6,479 nt of DNA from Oscillospiraceae bacterium (GTDB lineage: Bacteria; Bacillota; Clostridia; Oscillospirales; Ruminococcaceae). The position numbers and the translations under genes were made by a program. The DNA is taken from contig JAFPPJ010000358.1 in NCBI GenBank assembly GCA_017410745.1, forward strand, positions 1 to 6,479. Direction: 5' to 3'. Positions 1 to 5,716 of the stretch are shown here, one piece after another. Each line of letters begins with the position of its first letter. Position 1 is the first letter of the stretch. The notes under the pieces are model-generated. The model was not told the DNA's origin, made no database searches, and saw only the letters and a program-made list of their open reading frames with translations.

Positions 1-1
1 G

Positions 2-505
2 CGCCTTGAGTTCATCATCCCTGCAAGAGGTCTGTTCGGCTACAAGAGTGAGTTCCTCACAGACACCAAGGGCGAGGGCGTAATGAGCCATGTATTCGAC
101 TCCTATCAGCCCTACAAGGGAGACATCCCCAGAAGGAACACCGGCTCGCTCATCAGCTTTGAGACAGGCGAAGCCGTTACCTACGGTCTTTACAACGCAC
201 AGGAGAGAGGTGCACTGTTCATCGGTGCGGGCGTGCCCGTATACGAAGGAATGGTAGTCGGCGCTTCTCCCAAGTCCGACGATCTTGTGGTAAATGTATG
301 CAAGAAGAAGCACCTGACCAACACCCGTGCAAGCGGAAGTGACGATGCGCTCCGCCTTGTACCGCCCAGGAAGCTCTCCCTTGAGGACAGCCTTGAATTC
401 ATCGCAGACGATGAACTGCTCGAGGTAACGCCCAAGAACATCCGTATCCGCAAGAGGATCCTCGACAACGCACTCCGCGCCAAGACAAGGGCTAAGGAAA
501 AGTAA
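2..505 (+). CDS. typA: TypA/BipA ribosome-associated GTPase, C-terminal part (5' end outside window)
   Basis: The frame is open from base 2 and ends at TAA 503-505, giving the last 167 residues of a protein that is usually about 600-615 residues long. TypA/BipA is an EF-G-like cytoplasmic GTPase that binds the 70S ribosome and assists ribosome assembly and translation under stress. The GTPase domain lies upstream of the window. The visible part covers the end of the EF-G domain V-like region and the BipA-specific C-terminal domain. Diagnostic stretches are IIPARGLFGYKSEFLTDTKG, VVNVCKKKHLTNTRASGSD and ITPK-like VTPKNIRIRKRILD, with the basic tail typical of the family. Codon use is GC-rich and matches copA, so I read it as a resident core gene. 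No frameshift is visible. It appears to end its own transcription unit, because a heptamer repeat and a hairpin terminator follow within 60 bases. The family call is certain from the conserved C-terminal motifs. Confidence 0.97.
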   Translation, partial: RLEFIIPARGLFGYKSEFLTDTKGEGVMSHVFDSYQPYKGDIPRRNTGSLISFETGEAVTYGLYNAQERGALFIGAGVPVYEGMVVGASPKSDDLVVNVCKKKHLTNTRASGSDDALRLVPPRKLSLEDSLEFIADDELLEVTPKNIRIRKRILDNALRAKTRAKEK

Positions 506-510
506 TCAAT

Positions 511-531
511 GCATAAGGCATAATGCAGAAT
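511..531. repeat. Three tandem heptamers just after the typA stop
   Basis: Read directly, the sequence is GCATAAG, GCATAAT, GCAGAAT, three consecutive 7-base units that begin 5 bases after the TAA. The units differ from each other at one or two positions. Such degenerate heptamers resemble the short tandemly repeated repetitive sequences found in intergenic DNA of some bacteria. A comparable array sits at the end of copA (5626-5653). Confidence 0.6.
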
Positions 532-532
532 T

Positions 533-560
533 AAGCGGCTTCGTTTATCGGAGCCGCTTT
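533..560 (+). terminator. Intrinsic terminator of typA
   Basis: AAGCGGCT (533-540) pairs perfectly with AGCCGCTT (552-559). A T-G, C-G and G-C extension (541-543 with 549-551) leaves a 5-base loop, so the stem is about 11 bp. Only a short T run (558-560) follows before CC, so termination may be incomplete. The A-run at the 5' foot and T-run at the 3' foot also allow some function in the reverse direction. Confidence 0.7.
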
Positions 561-581
561 CCATATCCGGCGGGCAGATAG

Positions 582-599
582 TTTTTATAGTACACTTTA
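582..599 (+). repeat. Left copy of an 18-nt inverted repeat bounding the AT-rich island
   Basis: TTTTTATAGTACACTTTA at this position is the reverse complement of 2850-2867 with a single mismatch (T588), so 17 of 18 bases match. The pair encloses 2286 bp whose base composition is clearly more AT-rich than typA and copA. This is the layout expected of terminal inverted repeats, but the flanks (GATAG on the left, GTTGC on the right) show no target-site duplication. No transposase is encoded between the copies. It may instead be a shared operator, because the core is nearly palindromic. Confidence 0.5.
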
Positions 600-615
600 C
601 AAAGTCCTTGACTTT
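587..615. promoter_or_regulatory. Cluster of AAAGT/ACTTT half-sites, possible operator over the promoter
   Basis: Half-sites alternate in orientation: an imperfect ATAGT at 587-591, ACTTT 594-598, AAAGT 601-605 and ACTTT 611-615. This gives perfect dyads ACTTT-AC-AAAGT (594-605) and AAAGTC-CTT-GACTTT (601-615). The last dyad overlaps the -35 hexamer at 608-613, where a bound repressor would block polymerase. No regulator gene is present in the window. The operator function is inferred from symmetry and position only. Confidence 0.4.
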
Positions 616-636
616 GGGGAGCTTTTATAGTATAAT
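608..636 (+). promoter_or_regulatory. Sigma-70/SigA-type promoter at the start of the AT-rich island
   Basis: TTGACT (608-613), a 17-base spacer and TATAAT (631-636) form a near-consensus vegetative promoter, placing the transcript start near 643. It reads into the remnant at 646 and could drive everything up to the terminator at 2820-2850, since no other good promoter or terminator is seen between. Confidence 0.8.
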
Positions 637-645
637 TTAAAAAAT

Positions 646-734
646 GTGCGCGATACTGAAATAGATTTTGTCGCTGAGAAAAGCGCTGCATTAAGCTATC
701 AACAGATGCCAGCCACAGTAACGGATGGCGGCAT
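646..734 (+). pseudogene. Remnant resembling the C-terminal EIDFVAEK region of a DUF4143-type ATPase
   Basis: Frame 1 from GTG 646 reads RDTEIDFVAEKSAALSYQQM and then ATVTDGG. The EIDFVAEK block followed by a Y-Q-rich strand is, from memory, typical of the nuclease-like C-terminal region of AAA_14/DUF4143 ATPases. Those proteins are normally about 400 residues long, with the ATPase core at the N-terminus. Here there is no core, and the start lies only about 10 bases after the -10 box. The frame stays open to about 876, but after 734 it no longer looks like the family, and another frame takes over coding. I read it as a broken 3' fragment joined to foreign DNA. The identification rests on a short motif and could be chance. 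Confidence 0.35.
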
Positions 735-1238
735 ATGCTTGCTGATGATCCTGAGATCGCCTATGGTAAGTTTTTCGGGCGTAAAGCAGGTTTTATCCAC
801 AGAGAGTTCTTTCCTTTATTTGCAGGATACAGACGGAACGGCTATGATTTCGATGCTCTGTGTGATGATGACTTAGCTCCTCATAAATGGAAAAAAGAGA
901 TGGAGCAGTTTTCTGTGGATGAAAACATGGCAGGCAAAATGCTTCTTGCATCGAACATATCAAGTGAAAGTGTAAAGACCGACCTGCAGATGCGAACCTA
1001 TCTGATCACGACATCCTTTACCCGTAAGCGCAACAAGAAGGGCATACCCTACGGGTGGCATCTTGCCATGCTTGGAACACCTGAAACTAAATGGGGATAT
1101 GATCATGTAACATCATGTTATTCATTAGGATACGATGGATGCTGGAAACAGATAAAGAATCATATGAAAGGTCTCTATCCGGATGCAAAAGATTCCGAAC
1201 TCAAGGCTCTTCTTGGTATGCGTATATTTACAACATGA
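735..1238 (+). pseudogene. N-terminally truncated conserved hypothetical protein (possibly AlkZ-related winged-helix family)
   Basis: The frame encodes 167 residues from ATG 735 to TGA 1236-1238. The frame upstream is open only to TGA 675-677 and has no convincing start. The protein begins directly with AYGKFFGRKAGFIHREFFP, followed by GYRRNGYDFDALCDDD, LQMRTYLITTSF and GIPYGWHLAMLGTPETKWGY. From memory these blocks match a conserved Firmicute family sometimes annotated as AlkZ-related or winged-helix. That family usually has some 60-90 residues before the AYGKFF block, so the N-terminus seems to be missing. Only a weak GGATGG lies before ATG 735. The 3' end may also be shifted: another frame across 1223-1264 reads IYNMITGEWGLQ and stops at 1262-1264. 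It may still be translated as a shortened protein. The function is unknown; the DNA glycosylase-like reading is a recollection, not a demonstrated match. Confidence 0.5.
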
Positions 1239-1282
1239 TAACGGGTGAGTGGGGACTACAATGAAAAGGACGGGTATGATCT

Positions 1283-1927
1283 ATGGTTAAAGTTTATGTA
1301 GAAGACGGACAGTTTAAAGTAAAGGGAACATTTGATTTTGGGTATATGGGCGTTTACAAGGATGATCTGATATCCGTGGACTGTGACTGTTCTGATATAA
1401 GATATGAGTGGGACAGTGTCTATGAGATGACCAAGGAATCGGATGTTACTGATGAAGACATTGCAGCGTATATTACCGGACGGTTCAATGAGGCGGAAGA
1501 GAAAATACAGAAGAATATACGGATGATCAACAGCGACTTCCTTTATCATATCTATGATGATATGAAAGGCTGCAGCAGAGAGTTCTGGGAAAGGGAAGAA
1601 TTAAGAGTACCCGGATTTGATTATGATGATCCTGATTTCAATTTTTACAGGATACCGCTGGGTGCATCCGGATATAAAGGCTACGGTGTGGGCAAGCCGA
1701 ATGACGGCAGTGTTGAAAAGTCTGATTTTGAAGCCTCGTTAAGGGAAAATGCTCCGATGTTTAACCTTGACAATTTTATAAAGGGCATCAAACCGGAAAG
1801 TATGGTATTATCAGCCAATTACATAAGCTTTCAGTGCTCCGATATATATAACTGGGCGTTGATCTGTGGAGCATATGACAGAATTGATCTGAGAGATCTC
1901 AGCTTTACAGACTGGCATAATTACTAA
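1283..1927 (+). CDS. Hypothetical acidic soluble protein, 214 residues
   Basis: The ORF runs from ATG 1283 to TAA 1925-1927. I do not recognise a family. The protein is rich in Asp, Glu, Tyr and aromatic residues and has no signal peptide and no membrane segment, so it is expected to be cytoplasmic. The N-terminal part (about residues 1-40) alternates charged and hydrophobic residues and suggests beta strands. A helical stretch follows at about 57-90 (DEDIAAYITGRFNEAEEKIQ). The C-terminal half is rich in aromatics and ends SFTDWHNY. The nearest ribosome site is AAAAGGA (1264-1270), about 12 bases from the start, a little far; no better in-frame start is visible. It lies 44 bases after the truncated gene and 58 bases before the exported FN3 gene, in the same direction, so the three may share the promoter at 608. 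Base composition is strongly AT-rich (20/60 GC at 1501-1560), unlike typA and copA, which suggests transfer. Confidence 0.7.
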   Translation: MVKVYVEDGQFKVKGTFDFGYMGVYKDDLISVDCDCSDIRYEWDSVYEMTKESDVTDEDIAAYITGRFNEAEEKIQKNIRMINSDFLYHIYDDMKGCSREFWEREELRVPGFDYDDPDFNFYRIPLGASGYKGYGVGKPNDGSVEKSDFEASLRENAPMFNLDNFIKGIKPESMVLSANYISFQCSDIYNWALICGAYDRIDLRDLSFTDWHNY

Positions 1928-1985
1928 GATGCGGAGGCTGTAAAAAAGGTTTTTGCATAAATTCCAGATAAGAGAGGTCGATAGA

Positions 1986-2804
1986 ATGAAACGCATTTCT
2001 ATAAAGCTGACTGCATGTGCAATAGCAGTTATGATGTCTGCAGGAGTGATATTTCCCGCACAGTTCACAAGTGTATATGCTGCAGAGCGTATTGAAGATA
2101 TAAACAAAGAAGACGGAGCTGTTGTTGAACTTGGACAAAAGTCACTGGCAGGGCAGCTTGATGCACCTGAGGGAATACACTGCAAATCAGGCGAGGACTA
2201 CATTACCCTTACCTGGGATGAGGTAGACGGCGCAGACGCATACAGGGTATACAAGTATGATCCCGCGACCAAGACCTTTGAAAAATATAAAAGCATAGCC
2301 GGTACTTCCTGCAAGATCACCGATCTGTCATCCGGCACTTCCTATGTTTTCAAAATATCTGCTCTTGATAAAACAGGCAAGAATTATACCGAGGGACTAA
2401 AAACCAAACAGATAAAGGTCAAGACATCCGGCTCTTCCAAAACTAAGAAGAGTAGCTCCTCATCATCCGATGGTAATACTATCAATGAAGATATCATCGC
2501 ATTAGGCAAGCTGAATGGATTCACCGATCTGAGTGATGATACTTATATAAGCTTGTGCTATTCTCTTGATTACAAAAAAGGCGCAGGCAAAAAAGCTGCG
2601 GAAAAAGCGAAGGAATTCATATCGGATCTGGAGGATGTGGGACTTACATTTACCCTGTACAAAAAGGAAGAAGACGACGATAATATAGATTATTGCTACA
2701 CAGTATACTATGATGGAAAGCCGATAAATGTTCTTCTTGTCAGCTGTTATTTCAGTGATGAATATAAAAAAATAACGCTTATCATAACAATGAAACGTTT
2801 CTGA
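1986..2804 (+). CDS. Exported fibronectin type III domain protein, 272 residues
   Basis: ATG 1986 is chosen because AGAGAGG (1971-1977) sits 8 bases upstream and translation then opens with a classical signal peptide: MKR, a hydrophobic core (about residues 8-25) and a likely cleavage at VYA-AE (around 32/33). Residues about 59-148 form one FN3 domain with the ITLTW strand, GADAY, YKYD, GTSC and a closing TKQIKVKTS. A Ser/Lys linker (about 149-163, including six serines) leads to a C-terminal domain of about 110 residues. That domain is of unknown type, acidic, with a KKEEDDDN patch and a predicted strand-rich end. The product is expected to be secreted or loosely wall-attached; no LPXTG motif, dockerin or membrane anchor is seen. 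It is clearly a paralogue of the gene at 5928, with the mature AAE start at the same residue number, but it is AT-rich (20/60 GC at 2641-2700). It ends 15 bases before a strong terminator. Substrate or partner is unknown. Confidence 0.85.
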   Translation: MKRISIKLTACAIAVMMSAGVIFPAQFTSVYAAERIEDINKEDGAVVELGQKSLAGQLDAPEGIHCKSGEDYITLTWDEVDGADAYRVYKYDPATKTFEKYKSIAGTSCKITDLSSGTSYVFKISALDKTGKNYTEGLKTKQIKVKTSGSSKTKKSSSSSSDGNTINEDIIALGKLNGFTDLSDDTYISLCYSLDYKKGAGKKAAEKAKEFISDLEDVGLTFTLYKKEEDDDNIDYCYTVYYDGKPINVLLVSCYFSDEYKKITLIITMKRF

Positions 2805-2819
2805 TAATGCTGATATCAC

Positions 2820-2850
2820 AGGCTGTCCCATTCGGGGCAGCCTATTTTTT
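2820..2850 (+). terminator. Strong intrinsic terminator after the exported FN3 gene
   Basis: AGGCTGTCCC (2820-2829) pairs with GGGGCAGCCT (2834-2843) around an ATTC loop, with one G-T pair in a 10-bp stem. TTTTTT follows at 2845-2850. It ends the transcription unit that begins at 608 and abuts the right inverted repeat. Confidence 0.92.
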
Positions 2851-2867
2851 AAAGTGTACTTTAAAAA
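2850..2867 (-). repeat. Right copy of the 18-nt inverted repeat
   Basis: TAAAGTGTACTTTAAAAA is the inverted partner of 582-599 (17/18). It contains the near-palindrome AAAGT-GT-ACTTT (2851-2862) and shares its first base with the terminator T-run. Because the AT-rich island ends here and GC content rises towards copA, it marks the right edge of the island. No target-site duplication is apparent. Confidence 0.5.
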
Positions 2868-2919
2868 GTTGCTTTATGAATAACACGCCCCATCTATATC
2901 TCATATCCTCATACAAACT

Positions 2920-2968
2920 AAAGTTACCGAGTCGCAAATAGTACCGACTTGCAGGCAAAGATCAACGA
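2920..2968 (+). repeat. 49-bp repeat, copy A (coding-like relic)
   Basis: This stretch matches 5778-5826 at 43 of 49 positions without gaps. In the frame starting at 2922 it reads SYRVANSTDLQAKINE against SYRAANKTDLQVKINE in copy B. Two of the differences inside the block are third-position synonymous changes, and the next base beyond the block is another. Copy A has a TAA (2919-2921) immediately before it and no start codon, and its frame runs on to TAA 3051-3053 without similarity to B, so it is a decayed fragment. Apart from this repeat and the promoter elements at 3056-3100, I see no gene in the 330 bases between 2805 and 3134. Confidence 0.7.
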
Positions 2969-3055
2969 GTGGGTGCAGGGCTTGGCTTGTTTTACGCACC
3001 ATCTCACTTTCCGAGGATTTATTACAGGGCTATCGCTAATGCCTATCGGGTAACT

Positions 3056-3070
3056 GTCAGCTTTGCTGAC
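3056..3070. promoter_or_regulatory. Perfect dyad abutting the copA -35 box
   Basis: GTCAGC (3056-3061) and GCTGAC (3065-3070) are perfect inverted repeats separated by TTT. The dyad ends one base before the -35 hexamer, a position suited to an activator or repressor, or to a small hairpin that insulates the promoter. The function is inferred from position only. Confidence 0.35.
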
Positions 3071-3071
3071 C

Positions 3072-3100
3072 TTGACAAATATACAAAAAAGGTATATAAT
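3072..3100 (+). promoter_or_regulatory. copA promoter, consensus SigA type, with a dyad in the spacer
   Basis: TTGACA (3072-3077), a 17-base spacer and TATAAT (3095-3100) match the consensus at every position, so initiation is expected near 3107. The spacer and -10 carry ATATAC-N7-GTATAT (3079-3084 and 3092-3097), a perfect 6-bp dyad. In copper operons, repressors of the CsoR and CopY families bind between or over the promoter boxes. This dyad is not the known CopY box (TACANNTGTA) nor a G/C-tract CsoR site, so the regulator is unknown. Initiation here excludes translation starts upstream of about 3107. Confidence 0.85.
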
Positions 3101-3134
3101 CAAAGGAGAGGATAATAGAATCGAGGTACACTTT

Positions 3135-5642
3135 ATGGATAGATATGATGTTACCGGTATGAGCTGTGCTGCGTGCTCTGCAAGGGTGGAGAAGGCTGTC
3201 AGCGGCGTTGACGGTGTTTCCTCCTGCCAGGTCAATCTCCTGACAAATTCCATGACCGTAGAGGGCACGGCATCGCCGTCGGATATAATATCAGCGGTGA
3301 AGGCTGCGGGCTACGGTGCGAGCGTGAAGGGCAAGCCCGCGCAGACAAAGGAGACGGATCCGGCGGAGGATACGGTCAGGACAAGGCTTGCCGCATCGCT
3401 GGTACTGCTCGTAGTGCTGCTGTATTTCTCCATGGGGCATATGCTGCTTGATCTGCCGCTTCCGGCGTTCTTTGACGGGAACCATGTTGCGATGGGGCTC
3501 GTGCAACTGCTTCTTTCGGCGCTCATCATGGTAATAAACCAGAAGTTCTTTATTAACGGATTCAAGGGCGTGCTGCACGGTGCACCGAATATGGACACAC
3601 TCGTCGCCCTCGGCTCGTCCGCATCCTTTGCGTGGAGCACATACAGCCTCTTTATAATGACACAGGCTGTGAAGAACGGCGACCACAGCACCGTAATGCA
3701 GTGCATGAACGACTTTTACTTTGAGTCGGCGGCGATGATAGTCACGCTCATCACCGTGGGAAAGCTGCTTGAGCAGCGCTCCAAAGGCAAGACAACGAAC
3801 GCTCTCACGGAGCTTATGGAGCTTGCACCTAAGACCGCGTGCGTTGTGCGTGACGGCGCAGAGCATATCATCCCCGCCGATGAAGTGGTCAAAGGCGATA
3901 TATTCATCGTGCGTCCCGGCGAGAGCATACCGGTTGACGGCGTGGTGCGCGAGGGCGAGACCTCGGTCAATGAAGCCGCACTTACAGGCGAGAGCATACC
4001 CGCAGACAAGACTGTCGGCGACAAAGTTTCCGCCGCAACCGTGAACCAGACCGGTACTGTCACCTGTGAGGCTACGGGCGTGGGCGAGGATACGGCTCTT
4101 GCCCGTGTGATACAGATGGTGAGCGATGCTGCCGCATCCAAGGCACCTATCGCCCGCCTTGCGGACAGGATAGCCGGGATATTCGTACCCACTGTGTGTG
4201 CCATAGCACTTGTCACCATCGTAGTGTGGCTCATATGCGGCGCACAGGCGGGCTTTGCCCTTGCAAGGGGCATATCCGTGCTCGTCATAAGCTGCCCCTG
4301 CGCACTGGGACTTGCTACCCCCGTTGCTATCATGGTGGGCAGCGGCGTGGGTGCGAAGAACGGCATACTGTTCAAGACTGCCACTGCACTGGAGAATGCG
4401 GGCAATACGCAGATAGTCGTCCTTGACAAGACCGGCACGATCACCTCGGGCGAGCCCGAGGTCACGGATATCATACCCGCAGGCATGAGCGAGGAACAGC
4501 TCATCACCGCAGCTGCTTCCATCGAACATATGTCGGAGCATCCCATCGCCGGAGCGATCATGCGCGAGGCGGACAGACGAGGCATCGCTCCCGCAAGCGT
4601 CACCGACTTCCGCGCACTTTCGGGCAGCGGCCTTACCGCAGTACTGAACGGTCAGACGCTCTGCGGCGGAAGTGTCAGCTTCATATCAAAGCTGTGTGAC
4701 GTGAGTGGATACGCATCCGAATGCGAGCGCCTATCCGATGAGGGCAAGACTCCGCTGATGTTCACCGCAGACGGCAAGCTCGCAGGCATCATCGCTGTCG
4801 CTGACAGGATACGCGATGACAGCGCAGAGGCGGTAAGGCAGATGCATGAAATGGGACTTTCCGTGGTGATGCTCACGGGCGACAACGAGCGCACCGCAAG
4901 GGTCATAGGAAAGCAGGCGGGAGTAGACGAGGTCATTGCAGGAGTAATGCCCGACGGCAAGGAAATGGCAGTACGCACATTTATGGAGACGGGCAAAACG
5001 GCTATGGTGGGCGACGGCATAAACGATGCCCCTGCGCTCACCCGTGCGGATACAGGCATAGCGATAGGTGCAGGCACGGATATCGCCATAGATTCGGCTG
5101 ATGTGGTGCTGATGCACAGCAGCCTTGCGGATGTGCCTCGTGCGATAAGGCTGTCAAGGGCAGCGCTGCGCAACATAAGGCAGAACCTGTTCTGGGCGTT
5201 TTTCTACAACGTGATAGGCATACCCCTTGCGGCGGGCGTGTGGATACCCATATTCGGATGGACGCTTGAACCTATGTTCGGCGCTGCGGCTATGAGCCTT
5301 TCATCCTTCTGCGTGGTCACGAATGCGCTAAGACTAAATCTTGCCAATATCAACAAGGGATACAGCAGAGGGGAACGTGCGGATGTATCCGTTGCTGCCG
5401 AAAGGCTGAGAGACCTGCTTTCTGCGGGTGAGAAGTACGATGTTGTCATGCATATAGAGGGCATGATGTGCGAGCACTGCGAGAAGCGTGTGAAGAAGGC
5501 GCTTGAAAGGATAGACGGCGTTGAATCGGCAGTTGCCGACCATAAGGCGGGCACTGCCTCGCTGAAACTGTCCCACGAAGTCCCGATGGAGACACTTGCT
5601 GCCGCAGTCGAGGAAGCCGACTACAAGGTAATTAGTAAGTAG
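3135..5642 (+). CDS. copA: Cu(I)-exporting P1B-type ATPase CopA with HMA domains at both ends
   Basis: The protein is 835 residues long and pumps monovalent copper out across the cytoplasmic membrane at the cost of ATP, through a phospho-aspartate intermediate. ATG 3135 is chosen because GAGG (3123-3126) lies 8 bases upstream and the promoter fires near 3107; a TTG at 3063 would lie upstream of the promoter. In order: an N-terminal HMA domain (3-66) with the GMSCAAC copper site (Cys 11 and 14); membrane helices from about 85; actuator-domain TGES (284-287); the metal-channel CPC (387-389); phosphorylated Asp 431 in DKTGT; SEHP (His 469); and GDGIND (626-631). YN (691-692) and MSLSS (720-724) in the last two helices are the signature residues of the Cu(I) subgroup P1B-1. 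A second HMA domain (about 770-834) with GMMCEHC (Cys 779 and 782) forms the C-terminus; most bacterial CopA proteins carry HMA domains only at the N-terminus. All catalytic residues are present. There is no adjacent copZ or csoR. The last codons fall inside a heptamer repeat. Confidence 0.97.
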   Translation: MDRYDVTGMSCAACSARVEKAVSGVDGVSSCQVNLLTNSMTVEGTASPSDIISAVKAAGYGASVKGKPAQTKETDPAEDTVRTRLAASLVLLVVLLYFSMGHMLLDLPLPAFFDGNHVAMGLVQLLLSALIMVINQKFFINGFKGVLHGAPNMDTLVALGSSASFAWSTYSLFIMTQAVKNGDHSTVMQCMNDFYFESAAMIVTLITVGKLLEQRSKGKTTNALTELMELAPKTACVVRDGAEHIIPADEVVKGDIFIVRPGESIPVDGVVREGETSVNEAALTGESIPADKTVGDKVSAATVNQTGTVTCEATGVGEDTALARVIQMVSDAAASKAPIARLADRIAGIFVPTVCAIALVTIVVWLICGAQAGFALARGISVLVISCPCALGLATPVAIMVGSGVGAKNGILFKTATALENAGNTQIVVLDKTGTITSGEPEVTDIIPAGMSEEQLITAAASIEHMSEHPIAGAIMREADRRGIAPASVTDFRALSGSGLTAVLNGQTLCGGSVSFISKLCDVSGYASECERLSDEGKTPLMFTADGKLAGIIAVADRIRDDSAEAVRQMHEMGLSVVMLTGDNERTARVIGKQAGVDEVIAGVMPDGKEMAVRTFMETGKTAMVGDGINDAPALTRADTGIAIGAGTDIAIDSADVVLMHSSLADVPRAIRLSRAALRNIRQNLFWAFFYNVIGIPLAAGVWIPIFGWTLEPMFGAAAMSLSSFCVVTNALRLNLANINKGYSRGERADVSVAAERLRDLLSAGEKYDVVMHIEGMMCEHCEKRVKKALERIDGVESAVADHKAGTASLKLSHEVPMETLAAAVEEADYKVISK

Positions 5643-5653
5643 TAATGAGTAAT
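5626..5653. repeat. Four tandem heptamers spanning the copA stop codon
   Basis: The units are AGGTAAT, TAGTAAG, TAGTAAT and GAGTAAT. They encode the end of CopA (VISK), supply its TAG stop (5640-5642) and run 11 bases into the intergenic region. The arrangement parallels the heptamers after typA at 511-531, with different base content but the same period and the same A-A-T or A-A-G ending. No clear hairpin terminator follows copA. Confidence 0.6.
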
Positions 5654-5716
5654 TGCACGAAACCGTCATGCTGTCTGCATTATATAGTTGATACACGCAT
5701 GTGTTCCGAGGATAGT

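Noticed and set aside
646..876. Single 76-residue protein from 646 to 876
   Set aside because: Only the first part looks like protein. After about 734 the neighbouring frame clearly carries the conserved coding signal.
1953..1985. TTG start for the FN3 gene 11 codons upstream
   Set aside because: It would put a hydrophilic extension before the signal peptide, and the well-spaced AGAGAGG favours ATG 1986.
3063..3134. TTG start for copA 24 codons upstream
   Set aside because: It overlaps the consensus promoter, whose transcripts begin near 3107, and CopA proteins start close to the first HMA strand.
3291..4541. Long open frame of 416 codons on the minus strand opposite copA
   Set aside because: It lies antisense to the fully conserved copA catalytic domains, is rich in Cys, His and Tyr in an unnatural pattern, and reflects the GC-biased codons of copA. 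The same applies to the other minus-strand frames under copA and typA.
5448..5642. Internal translation start making a free CopZ-like chaperone from the end of copA
   Set aside because: ATG 5448 has no ribosome binding site at suitable spacing (GGGTGAG is about 15 bases away), and no frameshift signal was seen.
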